Notes: a model not told the origin generated them from the letters alone. A stretch of DNA of 64,000 nt from Halarchaeum rubridurum (GCF_014647115.1 NZ_BMOO01000001.1:518919-582918); one strand, 5' to 3'; positions 18,050-26,932 are shown, counted from the first letter of the stretch. Numbers and translations are program-made.

Positions 18050-18585
18050 ACGCGGGCCGTCGAGAGGTCCATCTCCATCTCGATCTCGAAGCTCTCGGCG
18101 TTCATCGTCTCGAAGCCCACCTTCTCGTAGAGCGCGATGGCCGCGTGGTTCCACCGCTCGACGGTGAGCCAGACGTGACCGACGTCGTTCGCCGCGCCGT
18201 AGCCGAGGAGCGTCCGGATGAGTCGCGTCCCGACGCCACATCCCTGCGAGTCCTGGTGGACGAAGATGGCGAGTTCGTACGCGTCGTCGCCGTCCGGGAC
18301 GAGCGTCGCGTGGCCGACCGCGTCGTCGCCGTGCCACGCGACGACGTTGTAGGCGTCGCCGCCGACGAGCGTGTCGAGCCACGAGCGCACGCGCGACTCG
18401 CCGGTCGGCGGGATGCCCTGCGCGCGCATGCTCGGGTCGAAGTCGTCGTACATCTCGACGAGCGACTCGAAGCCGTCGGCGTCCGTGGACGCGAGCGAGC
18501 GGACGGTGATATCGCGCCCGTCCGCGTCCTCGAAGGCGTGGGGCGGCGTCGGGAACGGACCGGGCGCGTCGGTGTCGGTCGTCAT
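18028..18585 (-). CDS. GNAT-family N-acetyltransferase
   Basis: The 185-residue product has the GNAT fold pattern with an acetyl-CoA loop 'DSQGCGVGTRLIRTLLGYG' (Q/RxxGxG/A) at about residues 112-130 and 'LTVERWNHAAIALYEKVGF' near the end, where the conserved Asn and Tyr lie. The substrate is unknown. The start codon overlaps the upstream usp stop by four bases (ATGA), indicating co-transcription and coupled translation. Acetyltransferases next to Usp-domain genes raise the possibility of a protein-lysine acetyltransferase, but this is speculation. Confidence 0.88.
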   Translation of the reverse strand: MTTDTDAPGPFPTPPHAFEDADGRDITVRSLASTDADGFESLVEMYDDFDPSMRAQGIPPTGESRVRSWLDTLVGGDAYNVVAWHGDDAVGHATLVPDGDDAYELAIFVHQDSQGCGVGTRLIRTLLGYGAANDVGHVWLTVERWNHAAIALYEKVGFETMNAESFEIEMEMDLSTARVQTDNTG

Positions 18586-18950
18586 CGGACCAACGTGACG
18601 GTGACGGGCGCGTTCAGCAGGACGAACTCGGCGATGTGGCCGAGACGAATCTTCCCCATCGGGCTGCGTTCGCCGCCGCCGAGGACGACCTGCTCGAACC
18701 CCTCGCGGCCGGCGAGTTCGACGAGTTCGCTTCCCGGGTCGCCCGTGAGGTGACGGACGTCAGCGTCGAGGCCGGCGTCCTCCAACACCGACGAGGCGTG
18801 GTCGATGACCTCGTCGGCGGACCGATCACTCTCCGGGTTGTCGAGGACGGCGACGGTGAGCTCGTCGCCCGCCTCGACGGCGCGCTCGACCGTGCGTTCG
18901 AGGGCGTCGAGGGAGTCGTCGCTCCCGCCGATTCCCAACAGCACTTTCAT
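18582..18950 (-). CDS. Small UspA-domain protein
   Basis: The 122-residue product begins MKVLLGIGGSDDSLDAL. It has a shortened UspA domain ending 'VVLGGGERSPMGKIRLGHIAEFVLLNAPVTVTLV', in which the ATP loop is partly kept (GG..G spacing altered). It shares the unusual (E)(Y/F)VLL(Y/N)A ending with the usp at 17.6 kb. It heads an operon with the GNAT gene, which it overlaps by four bases. Confidence 0.85.
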   Translation of the reverse strand: MKVLLGIGGSDDSLDALERTVERAVEAGDELTVAVLDNPESDRSADEVIDHASSVLEDAGLDADVRHLTGDPGSELVELAGREGFEQVVLGGGERSPMGKIRLGHIAEFVLLNAPVTVTLVR

Positions 18951-19043
18951 GAACGATACGTCACCCCGGCCGCGCAAAAGCCTTTGCGGCGTGACTCACC
19001 GACGCCGCCGAGGTATTTGGTGGCAGGCCACGTAGGTCTAACC

Positions 19044-19928
19044 ATGACGACGGTCGGCTTCGTCGGACTCGGCGCGATGGGTGCACCGATGGCGTGGAAC
19101 GTCGCGGACGACTTCGACCTCGTGGTGTACAACCGCAGCGAGGACGCGACGGAACCGTTCGCGGACGCGGGCGTCCCCGTCGCGACGACACCGCGCGGCG
19201 TCGCGGCGGACGCGGACGTCACGGTCGTGATGGTGACGGACGGGGACGCGCTGCACGACGTGCTCACGGAGACGGACGGCCTGCTCGCCGGCCTCGACGA
19301 GGGGGACTACGTCGTGAACACGAGTACGGTCTCGCCCGACGCGACCGGGGCGGCCGCGTCGCTCGTCGCGGACGCCGGCGGACGCTTCGTCGACTGCCCC
19401 GTCTCCGGGACGGTCGGACCGGCCGAGCAGGGGACGCTCACGATGCTCGCCGGGGGCGCTGACGAGGACGTGGACGCCGTCGTGGACGTGCTCGACGCGA
19501 TTGGCGACTCCGTCGTGCGCTGTGGTGGCGTCGGCGACGGCACGCACGCGAAGCTCTCCGTGAACCTCCTCCTCGGGGACATGATGCAGTCGTTCGCGGA
19601 GTCGCTCGCGCTCGCGGACGCGAACGGCCTCGACGTCGACGTGCTGCTGGAAGCCGTCGGCTCGGGCGGGCTCGCGGCCCCGCTCTTCGACGTCAAGGGC
19701 GAGGCCATCGCCGAGGGCGACTTCGAGGCGGCGTTCCCGATGGACCTTCAGTTCAAGGACCTGCGACTCGCCCTCGACAGCGCGCACGAGAACGAGGTGC
19801 CGCTTCCGGCGACGGCGGCGACCGCGGAGGCGGCGAATCAGGTGCGTGCGCTCGGCCACGGCGACGAGGACATCGCGGCGTTCGTGTGCGGCATCGAGGA
19901 CGTCACCGGCGACGACATCCGTCGGTAG
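19044..19928 (+). CDS. NAD-binding beta-hydroxyacid dehydrogenase (3-hydroxyisobutyrate dehydrogenase-like)
   Basis: The 294-residue protein has the N-terminal Rossmann motif 'VGFVGLGAMGAPMAWNV' (GxGxxG), the substrate loop 'FVDCPVSGTVGPAEQGTLTMLAGG' and the catalytic lysine region 'GVGDGTHAKLSVNLLLGDMM'. These define the 3-hydroxyisobutyrate/tartronate-semialdehyde/6-phosphogluconate-like superfamily. The exact substrate cannot be assigned. A tatttggt box about 29 bases upstream suits a leaderless start at 19044. Confidence 0.9.
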   Translation: MTTVGFVGLGAMGAPMAWNVADDFDLVVYNRSEDATEPFADAGVPVATTPRGVAADADVTVVMVTDGDALHDVLTETDGLLAGLDEGDYVVNTSTVSPDATGAAASLVADAGGRFVDCPVSGTVGPAEQGTLTMLAGGADEDVDAVVDVLDAIGDSVVRCGGVGDGTHAKLSVNLLLGDMMQSFAESLALADANGLDVDVLLEAVGSGGLAAPLFDVKGEAIAEGDFEAAFPMDLQFKDLRLALDSAHENEVPLPATAATAEAANQVRALGHGDEDIAAFVCGIEDVTGDDIRR

Positions 19929-20132
19929 GGGCGGACGAGCGACCGCGCGGGTCGCGGCGGGGTGTCGCACGGCGCGCGCCGACGGGCGCGCGTTTCGGTC
20001 GGGCCGTCTCGAGGGACCGACCACGGGGCCGCCGCGGGCGGGGAGTCAGGACACGTCCCGGGGTGCTCCGGCATCGTACTCGAAGGCGCGGGTCGGGGAC
20101 ACGCTCTTTGCGACGCGGGGCGGAGCGGACCC

Positions 20133-20414
20133 GTGACCCGAAACCGGTCCGTCGACGCGTTCGCGGACGCGCTCGCGGCTTTCGAGGGCAGCGACGCCGA
20201 GCGGGCCGCCGTCGCGCGGGTGGCGGCGGACCTCGCGGCCAGCGGCCGGTACGAGCGCGACGCCGGCCACGAACTCACGCCGGCGATACTCGTCGAGCAC
20301 CTCGGCGACGCACCCGAGGGGCGCGTGGCGTCGCGGTGGAACTGGTGGGTCGGGAGTCTCGACCTCGCCTACGGGGGGTACGCGGAGTTCGTCGTCCGCC
20401 GCTGGCGGGCGTGA
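20133..20414 (+). CDS. Small conserved hypothetical protein
   Basis: The 93-residue product starts at a GTG (MTRNRSVDAFADALAAFEG), about 29 bases after a ctctttgcg box at 20103. It is helical and acidic, with no cysteine, signal or membrane segment, and ends in 'RWNWWVGSLDLAYGGYAEFVVRRW'. I do not recognise a function. The preceding 200 bases (19929-20132) are GC-rich intergenic DNA with no gene I can support. Confidence 0.6.
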   Translation: MTRNRSVDAFADALAAFEGSDAERAAVARVAADLAASGRYERDAGHELTPAILVEHLGDAPEGRVASRWNWWVGSLDLAYGGYAEFVVRRWRA

Positions 20415-20459
20415 GAAAACGTGGGGGAACGAGAGCGACGCAACCGTGGGCGGGTGGGC

Positions 20460-21038
20460 TCAGTCGTCGCCGAGCGGCGGGTTCCCGATGGGGACGACGG
20501 TGCGGTCCCACGCCCAGTTGGTGACCTCCGCGAAGGAGGTATACATGGCGAGCAGCCCGCAGACGACGCCGAGGTAGCCGCCGAGCGTCGCGGTGCCGTA
20601 GCCGAGGTCACCGAGCCCGAGCAGGAAGAACGTCACCCACAGCGTGAGGAAGACGGACCAGAGCGCCCAGTTGAGCTTGAACGTGCTCACCCACATGTAG
20701 AGCGTGAAGACGCCCCAGAGGATGAGCGCGGCGCCGACGGCGGTGGCGTTGACGGAGAGCCAGCCGTTGCCCGCGAAGAGCACGAGCATCCCGAACCACC
20801 ACCAGAACGCGCCGTAGCTCGTGAAGGCCGTGTAGCCGAACGTGTTGCCCTCCTTGTATTCGAGGAGGCCGGCGAAGAGCTGACACGTGCCGCCGAAGGC
20901 GAGCGCGAGCGGGAGGACGACGGACTCACCCGCGCTGGGCAGGATACCGCCGTTGACGAGACTCAGGAGGACCGTCGTCAGCCCGAAGGAGACGAGGCCG
21001 AGCGGTGCGGGGTTCGCGGTGTCGGTGTTGGCGGGCAT
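20460..21038 (-). CDS. GPR1/FUN34/YaaH-family acetate transporter
   Basis: The 192-residue product has six hydrophobic segments and the family's N-terminal NPAPLG motif, shown to matter for acetate uptake in related SatP/Ady2 proteins. The further family patterns are 'GGTCQLFAGLLEYKEGNTFGYTAFTSYGAFWW' and 'FLLLGLGDL'. It probably moves acetate, with H+. ATG 21038 is chosen; a GTG at 21044 overlapping the acs stop is also possible. It is the last gene of an acs-transporter operon, and the context strongly supports an acetate-uptake role. Confidence 0.92.
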   Translation of the reverse strand: MPANTDTANPAPLGLVSFGLTTVLLSLVNGGILPSAGESVVLPLALAFGGTCQLFAGLLEYKEGNTFGYTAFTSYGAFWWWFGMLVLFAGNGWLSVNATAVGAALILWGVFTLYMWVSTFKLNWALWSVFLTLWVTFFLLGLGDLGYGTATLGGYLGVVCGLLAMYTSFAEVTNWAWDRTVVPIGNPPLGDD

Positions 21039-21040
21039 AC

Positions 21041-23032
21041 TCACTCACCTCGTACTTCGGCTTCGATGTCGCGTACGACCTCGGGGTTGCGAAGCGTGGA
21101 GGTGTTCCCGAGTTCCTCGCCGTCCGAAATCTCCTCCAGGAGGCGACGCATTATCTTCCCGGAGCGGGTCTTCGGGAGTTCGGGCGTGAAGACGACCTTC
21201 GCGGGGCGTGCGATGGGACCGATTTGCTCTTCGACCGCCGCCTCGATGCGCTCGCGCATCGTGTCCTCGTCGGCCGCGTCGCCTTCGAGGATGACGTAGG
21301 CGTGGACGACCTCGCCCTTGAGGTCGTCGTCGGCACCCACGACGGCGGCCTCGGCGACGCCCTCGGCGGAGACGACCGCGGACTCGATCTCCATGGTGCC
21401 GAGGCGATGACCGGAGACGTTGACGACGTCGTCGACGCGGCCGACGACGGTGATGTAGCCCTCGTCGTCGATCTTCGCGCCGTCCTCGGGGAAGTAGACC
21501 CAGTCCGCGGGGTCGTCGCTGTCCGTGTCGGAGTACTCCGCCCAGTACTCCTCGATGAAGCGCTCGTCGTTCTTGTACAGCGTCCGCAGCATTCCGGGCC
21601 ACGGCTTCTGGACCGTGAGGTAGCCCGCGCCGCCCGCGGGAACCTCCTCGCCGTCGCCGTCGACGATTTGGGCGTCGACGCCGGGGAGCGCGGGTCCGGC
21701 GCTCCCGGGCTTCATGTCCTTCACGCCGGGGAGCGTCGTGATCATGTGGCCGCCGGTCTCCGTCTGCCACCAGGTGTCCACGATGGGACACTCCTCGCCG
21801 CCGATGTGTTTGTAGTACCACTTCCACGGCTTCGGGTTGATGGGTTCGCCGACGGTGCCGAGCAGGCGCAGACTGGAGAGGTCGTGGCGTGCGGGGTACT
21901 CCGCGCCCCACTTCATGAAGGAGCGGATGGCCGTCGGCGCGGTGTAGAACTGCGTGACGTCGAGGTCGTCGATTATCTCCCAGAACCGGTCCTCCTCGGG
22001 GTAGTCGGGGGCGCCCTCGTACATCGTCGTCGTCGTCCCGAGGGCGAGCGGGCCGTAGACGATGTAGGAGTGGCCGGTTATCCACCCGATGTCCGCCGAG
22101 CAGAAGTATGTGTCCTCGGGTTTGACGTCGAGGACGGCCTGTGAGGTCCAGGCCGTCCACGCGAGGTAGCCGCCGGTGGTGTGCTTCACCCCCTTCGGCT
22201 TCCCGGTGGTGCCGGAGGTGTACATGAGGAAGAGCATGTCCTCGGCGTCGCGCTCGACCGGTTCGACCGTCGTGCCCTCGTTGGCCGCGAGCAGGTCGTC
22301 GTAGTCGTGCTCGTTCTCGCGGAGCTCGTGGCCGTGGTCGTCGCCGTTCGGGCCGAGGCGGTCGACGACGACCGTCTCGACGTCGTGCTCGACGTCCGCG
22401 ACGCCCTCGCGGGACTTCGAGAGGTGGTCGAGGGCGTCGCCGCGCCGATAGTAGCCGTCGGCCGTGATGAGGTACTCGGAGTCGGCGGCGTTCATCCGCT
22501 CGGCGAGCGCGCTCGCGGAGAAGCCCGCGAAGACGACGGAGTGGGGCGCGCCGATCCGCGCGCAGGCGAGGAGCGCGATGGGGTGGGCGGGGACCATCGG
22601 CATGTGCATCGTCACGACGTCGTCCTCGCCGACGCCGAGCTCGCGCAGCGCCGCCGCGAACTCGTTCACCTCGCGGTGGAGCTCCCCGTAGGTGATGGAG
22701 CGGTCCGCCTCGTCCTCGGGTTCACCCACCCACTCGATGGCGACCTCGTCGGCGCGCTCCGGGAGGTGTCGATCAACGCACTCGTGGGAGGCGTTCAGCG
22801 ACCCACCGGTGAACCACTCGTAGAACGGCGGGTTCGAGTCGTCCAGGACCTCGTCGTACCCCTCGTACCAGTCGAGGAGGTCGGCCGCCGCCTCCCAACA
22901 CTCGGGCCAGTTCTCCTCGAACTCCTCGTAGATTCCCGCGTCCGTGACGTTCGCCTGCGACACGAACGACTCCGGCGGCTCGAAGACGTCCTGCTCTGCG
23001 AGCCTCGTTTCGAGGTTGTCGTCGTCTGTCAT
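21041..23032 (-). CDS. acs: Acetyl-CoA synthetase (AMP-forming)
   Basis: Acs activates acetate with ATP and CoA via acetyl-AMP. The 663-residue protein has the full motif set: 'YTSGTTGKPKGVKHT' P-loop, 'WWQTETGG', 'GRVDDVVNVSGHRLGT' (hinge Asp534) and 'PKTRSGKIMRR' with the acetylatable Lys626. The start at 23032 is supported by an AT-rich TATA box 30 bases upstream. It forms an operon with the acetate transporter and lies downstream of the Bat-like regulator. Confidence 0.97.
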   Translation of the reverse strand: MTDDDNLETRLAEQDVFEPPESFVSQANVTDAGIYEEFEENWPECWEAAADLLDWYEGYDEVLDDSNPPFYEWFTGGSLNASHECVDRHLPERADEVAIEWVGEPEDEADRSITYGELHREVNEFAAALRELGVGEDDVVTMHMPMVPAHPIALLACARIGAPHSVVFAGFSASALAERMNAADSEYLITADGYYRRGDALDHLSKSREGVADVEHDVETVVVDRLGPNGDDHGHELRENEHDYDDLLAANEGTTVEPVERDAEDMLFLMYTSGTTGKPKGVKHTTGGYLAWTAWTSQAVLDVKPEDTYFCSADIGWITGHSYIVYGPLALGTTTTMYEGAPDYPEEDRFWEIIDDLDVTQFYTAPTAIRSFMKWGAEYPARHDLSSLRLLGTVGEPINPKPWKWYYKHIGGEECPIVDTWWQTETGGHMITTLPGVKDMKPGSAGPALPGVDAQIVDGDGEEVPAGGAGYLTVQKPWPGMLRTLYKNDERFIEEYWAEYSDTDSDDPADWVYFPEDGAKIDDEGYITVVGRVDDVVNVSGHRLGTMEIESAVVSAEGVAEAAVVGADDDLKGEVVHAYVILEGDAADEDTMRERIEAAVEEQIGPIARPAKVVFTPELPKTRSGKIMRRLLEEISDGEELGNTSTLRNPEVVRDIEAEVRGE

Positions 23033-23058
23033 ACCACTACGTGACACTCGAAGGTACT

Positions 23059-23066
23059 ATAATAAA
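23059..23066 (-). promoter_or_regulatory. AT-rich core promoter of acs
   Basis: On the minus strand TTTATTAT lies about 30 bases before the acs ATG, giving a predicted transcript start near 23037. Just upstream (23070-23085) is aattaattagaatg, an island of A+T unusual in this GC-rich chromosome, and a likely activator-binding and BRE region. Confidence 0.6.
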
Positions 23067-23105
23067 CGTTCATTCTAATTAATTCAGCGCGGCCGACGGC
23101 GGGCG

Positions 23106-24875
23106 TCACGAGGGGGAGTCGAAGAGGGCGGTGAACACCTTCTGCTGGGCCTTGCGGAGGTGGTTGTGCAGCGTCGGTGCCGAGACGTCCATCGAGTCCG
23201 CGAGTTCCTCCGCGGTGCTCCCCCGCGGCCACTCGAAGTACCCCGCGAGATAGGCCGCCCGGAGGGTCGAGCGCTGTTTCTCGGTCAGGTCGCGCTCCAG
23301 CGTCCGGTGGACGTCGCCGGGGGACGCGCGCCGCGTGGCCTCGCGTTTGGCCCGGAGCGAGACACCCGGGAACGCCGACGTGACCGCCTCGACGACGGCG
23401 CGGACGTCGGTCCCGGTCGGGAAGACCGCCGCGACGCGCGCGACGCCCTCCGCGGCAGTCAGCGACGCCACCGCGCCCCCCTGCTCGACGAGCGCGCCGA
23501 CCGGCGAATCGGGGCGAACGACGAGTTCGAGCTGCGCGCGGTCCCCCGCGTCGCGGATGAGACGGGCGTCCGTGACGGCCGACGCCGCGCCCGCGCGGTC
23601 GAGGAGGGCGTCGACCGCCACCTCGCCCGCCGCGACGAAACAGAGCAGGGACTGCTCCGCCACGGGGACGACGCCGTCGAGTTCCAGCCGGCAGTCGAGG
23701 TCGCCCGACGTCGCGGCGAAGAAGGAGTCACCCGTCGCCTCGAACACCAGTTCGACCCCGGCGTCCGAGCGCAACCGCTCCCTGCGGTCCGTCGCGGCGA
23801 CCGCCCATCCGACGCGCCGGCCGGCATCGACGAGGGCGCGTCGCACCCCGTCCGCCCGCGTCGAGGGGTCCACGACGACGCAGAGGGAGCCGTGCACGCG
23901 GTCGCCGGCGCGTATCGGGGTGGCCGCCAGCGTCCGGTCGGCACGCCACGCCTCGGCGTCGAGCCCGCGTTCGACGAACCGGACGCCGTCCGCGGCGTCG
24001 GGCAGCGCCGTCCCCCGGAGGGCGTCCGCGACCGCCGCACGGGCGTCCGCGTCGTCCACGCCCGCGGCCGCGCGTATCTCGCCGCGCTCGTCGCAGACCG
24101 CCGTCGGCCCCACGACGGACGCGAGCGCTTCGCACGCCCGCGCCTCGACCGCCGGTCTGTCCGTGGCGTCCGTCAGCGCTCGCCCGAGCGCCGCCGCCGT
24201 CTCCGCGAACACCGAATCGTCGCCCCGCGAGTCCGGACGCGACGTCTCGGCCCGAACGTCGGTCGCTGCGTCGACACCGGCGTCGACAGTCTCGGCCGTC
24301 GTGTCGGGGTCGCTCGGCGTATCGGCGTCGCTCAGCGCCGCCGCGACCGCCTCACGCGTCGGTCGCTCGACGTACGGGTCCAGGCTCCCGAGGCTCGACC
24401 ACCCGCCCGCCGCCCACACGACCCGTGGGTCGACGTCGTTCGCCACGAGCAGTCGGCGCGCGAAGTGCGCGCGGAGGTCGCGCGTGGAGGCGTCCGCGAG
24501 GGGGTCGTCGTCGCCGTCCGCGGCGCGCCGCGCGGCCTCCGCGACCAGCATCTGGAGGCGGCGCGCCGTCACGCCGAAGAGCGCGTCGTCGCCCGCGAGC
24601 CCCGCCGCGTCGGCGTACTTGCGTACGTCGTCCGCAACGTCCGGCGGGACGTAGGCGTCGCGCGCGTCGCCGTCGTCGCCGGGAACCGAGAGGAAGTGAT
24701 GCCCCTCGGCCGTCCGGTCGAGGTCGCCCGGGCGGAGGCGCGCGATTTCGCCCGGGCGAAGGCCGACGCGCCCGCAGAGCGCCACGAGGAGTTCGACGCG
24801 GTACGAATCGGCCGCGCGGACGAGCCGGTCGTACTCGGCCGTCGTCAGCGCCCCGTCGACCGCCTGCGCATCCAT
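23106..24875 (-). CDS. Bacterio-opsin-activator-like regulator with integrase-fold N-terminus
   Basis: The 589-residue protein has three parts. Residues 1-180 resemble the catalytic domain of tyrosine recombinases, keeping Arg40 (GLRPGE), Arg135 (DLRAHF) and Tyr168 (DPYVER), but with Arg132 in place of the usual His of HxxR. Residues about 230-500 look like GAF/Bat sensor domains. Residues about 530-589 form an HTH_10 domain ('LTEKQRSTLRAAYLAGYF', 'STAEELADSMDVSAPTLHNHLRKAQ'). I infer a transcription regulator of the flanking acs genes. A cttattt TATA-like box about 29 bases upstream fits the ATG at 24875. Confidence 0.85.
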   Translation of the reverse strand: MDAQAVDGALTTAEYDRLVRAADSYRVELLVALCGRVGLRPGEIARLRPGDLDRTAEGHHFLSVPGDDGDARDAYVPPDVADDVRKYADAAGLAGDDALFGVTARRLQMLVAEAARRAADGDDDPLADASTRDLRAHFARRLLVANDVDPRVVWAAGGWSSLGSLDPYVERPTREAVAAALSDADTPSDPDTTAETVDAGVDAATDVRAETSRPDSRGDDSVFAETAAALGRALTDATDRPAVEARACEALASVVGPTAVCDERGEIRAAAGVDDADARAAVADALRGTALPDAADGVRFVERGLDAEAWRADRTLAATPIRAGDRVHGSLCVVVDPSTRADGVRRALVDAGRRVGWAVAATDRRERLRSDAGVELVFEATGDSFFAATSGDLDCRLELDGVVPVAEQSLLCFVAAGEVAVDALLDRAGAASAVTDARLIRDAGDRAQLELVVRPDSPVGALVEQGGAVASLTAAEGVARVAAVFPTGTDVRAVVEAVTSAFPGVSLRAKREATRRASPGDVHRTLERDLTEKQRSTLRAAYLAGYFEWPRGSTAEELADSMDVSAPTLHNHLRKAQQKVFTALFDSPS

Positions 24876-24900
24876 ACCATTTCGCTTTGCACAGTAGTAC

Positions 24901-24908
24901 GAAATAAG
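24901..24908 (-). promoter_or_regulatory. TATA-like box of the Bat-like regulator
   Basis: On the minus strand ACTTATTTCG lies about 29 bases before the ATG at 24875, in a locally A+T-rich stretch (24883-24935). Confidence 0.5.
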
Positions 24909-24997
24909 TGTTGTGCGAGTATCGTGTTTTTCCAGGCGAGTCGGGTTCTAGTCGCCTCGAAAGACGGCGCGTCGCGAACCGTGTTTCGCGTTCCGTG

Positions 24998-26932
24998 CTA
25001 CTCCGAAACGCCGTCCACGATGGATTCGAGTTCGCCGACTATCTCGGGGTTGCGGAGCGCGCCCGTGTCGGAGACCGCCTCGCCGTTCGCGATCTGGCGG
25101 AGGTGGCGCCGGAGCACCTTCCCCGAGCGCGTCTTCGGGAGGTCCGGGGTCAACAGGACGACGTCCGGGACGGCGAACCCGCCGATGGCGTCCGCGACGG
25201 CGTCACGGACGCGCTCGCGGAGGCGGGCCTCGGAGCCGGCGTCGCGCTGCGGGGTGACGTAGGCGTAGAGAACCGTGTCCCGCCGTGTGTCCTCCGCGCC
25301 GACGACCGCGGCCTCGGCGACGCCGTCGACGGCGACGATGGCGGCCTCGACCTCGCGCGTGCCGAGCCGCCGCCCCGCGACGTTGAGGGTGTTCCCCTCC
25401 CGGCCGAGCAGTCGAACGTAGCCGCCCGCGTCGACGGTCGCGGCGTCGCCGGTCTCGTACCGCCAGTCCGTGGGGTCCTCGCCCGTCGACTCGCCGAGGT
25501 CGAGGGCCATGCCCGGCCAGGGGCGTGTGAGGACGAGCGAGCCGGATTCGCCGGGTTCGACCGGCGAACCGTGGGGGTCGACGACGTCCGCGGCGATTCC
25601 GGGGAGGGGCGGCCCGGCGGCCCCCGGACGCATCGCGTCGACGCCGGGGAGCGTGGAGACGAGGATACCGCCGGTCTCCGTCTGCCACCACGTGTCGACG
25701 ATGGGGCACTCGCCGCCGCCGACGTTCTCGTGGTACCACCGCCACGTCGTCTCGTCTATCGGCTCGCCGACGGTCCCGAGGAGACGCAGGCTCGAGAGGT
25801 CGTGGTCCGCGGGGTACTCCGCACCCCACTTCATGAACGCCCGGATGACCGTCGGCGCGGCGTAGAAGACGTCGACGGCGTTGCGTTCCACGATGCCCCA
25901 GAGGTGATCGCGCTCCGGGTAGTCCGACGTCCCCTCGTACAACACCGTCGTCGCGCCGAGCGCGAGCGGGCCGTAGACGACGTAGGAGTGGCCGGTTATC
26001 CACCCGACGTCCGCCGAACAGAGGTGAGTGTCCCCCGGCCCGAGGTCGAGGACGGCGTGGGACGTCCAGGCGACCTGCGCGAGATACCCCCCCGTGGTGT
26101 GCCGAACGGCCTTCGGTCGGCCGGTCGTCCCCGACGTGTAGATGACGAAGAGCGGGTCGCTCGCCGCACGCGGGACGGGTTCGACCGTCTCGCCGCGGTA
26201 CTCGTCGAGGAGCGCCGCGTACCCGACGTAGTTGTCGCCGTAGGAACGGTCGTCGTCGAGGCGGTCCACGATGAGTCGGTCGACGGACTGCGGGACGTCG
26301 AGGCAGGCGTTGTCCGCCTTCCGCTTCAGGTCGTAGGCAGTCCCGCGCCGGTAGTAGCCGTCGCAGGTGACGAGGTACGCCGATTCGGTGTCGGCGAGGC
26401 GCATGGCGAGCGCGTCGGCGGAGTAGCCCGCGAAGACGACGGAGTGGACCGCGCCGATTCGCGCGCACGCGAGCATCGTGACCGGGAGTTCGGGGAGCAT
26501 CGGCATGTACGTCGTCACGACGTCGCCCGCCTCGACCCCGCGTTCGCGGAGGGCGGCCGCCAGCGCGTTCACCTCCCGATAGAGGTCGTGGTAGGTGTAC
26601 GTCCGGGTCTCGCCCAACCGACCCTCCCACTTGAGGGCGGCGTGGCTCTTGCGGCCGGCCTCGACGTGCCTGTCGACGCAGTTGTACGACGCGTTCAGCG
26701 TGCCGCCCGCGAACCAGTCGTAGCCGTCCGTCGCGTCCAGGACGGTGTCGTACGGCGACGACCAGTCGAGGAAGTCGGCCGCGCGCTCCCAACACTCCGG
26801 CCATCGCTCCGCGAACGACTCCCGGAGCGACCCGTCGGTGACGTTCGCCCCCGCGACGAACGACGCGGGCGGTTGAATCGGTGTCCCGCTCGCGGCGGAC
26901 GAACGGCCGGTGGAGGACGTACCCTCGTTCAT
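24998..26932 (-). CDS. Second acetyl-CoA synthetase-like enzyme, altered hinge
   Basis: The 644-residue protein is clearly of the Acs family: 'YTSGTTGRPKAVRHT', 'WWQTETGG' and 'PKTRSGKVLRR' with Lys605 are kept. It differs in motif A8, which reads GREGNTLNVAGRRLGT, so the hinge aspartate is Gly513 and the next residue Asn514. The stretch before A8 is also shorter. It may use another short-chain acid such as propionate, or have altered thioester chemistry; acetate activation is also possible. It reads toward the Bat-like regulator and acs, and likely belongs to the same regulon. Confidence 0.88.
   Translation of the reverse strand: MNEGTSSTGRSSAASGTPIQPPASFVAGANVTDGSLRESFAERWPECWERAADFLDWSSPYDTVLDATDGYDWFAGGTLNASYNCVDRHVEAGRKSHAALKWEGRLGETRTYTYHDLYREVNALAAALRERGVEAGDVVTTYMPMLPELPVTMLACARIGAVHSVVFAGYSADALAMRLADTESAYLVTCDGYYRRGTAYDLKRKADNACLDVPQSVDRLIVDRLDDDRSYGDNYVGYAALLDEYRGETVEPVPRAASDPLFVIYTSGTTGRPKAVRHTTGGYLAQVAWTSHAVLDLGPGDTHLCSADVGWITGHSYVVYGPLALGATTVLYEGTSDYPERDHLWGIVERNAVDVFYAAPTVIRAFMKWGAEYPADHDLSSLRLLGTVGEPIDETTWRWYHENVGGGECPIVDTWWQTETGGILVSTLPGVDAMRPGAAGPPLPGIAADVVDPHGSPVEPGESGSLVLTRPWPGMALDLGESTGEDPTDWRYETGDAATVDAGGYVRLLGREGNTLNVAGRRLGTREVEAAIVAVDGVAEAAVVGAEDTRRDTVLYAYVTPQRDAGSEARLRERVRDAVADAIGGFAVPDVVLLTPDLPKTRSGKVLRRHLRQIANGEAVSDTGALRNPEIVGELESIVDGVSE

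Noticed and set aside
23106..24875. Integrase marking a mobile element.
   Set aside because: The recombinase-like domain lacks the HxxR histidine and is fused to sensor and HTH_10 domains. There is no tRNA or att repeat nearby, so it is best read as a regulator.
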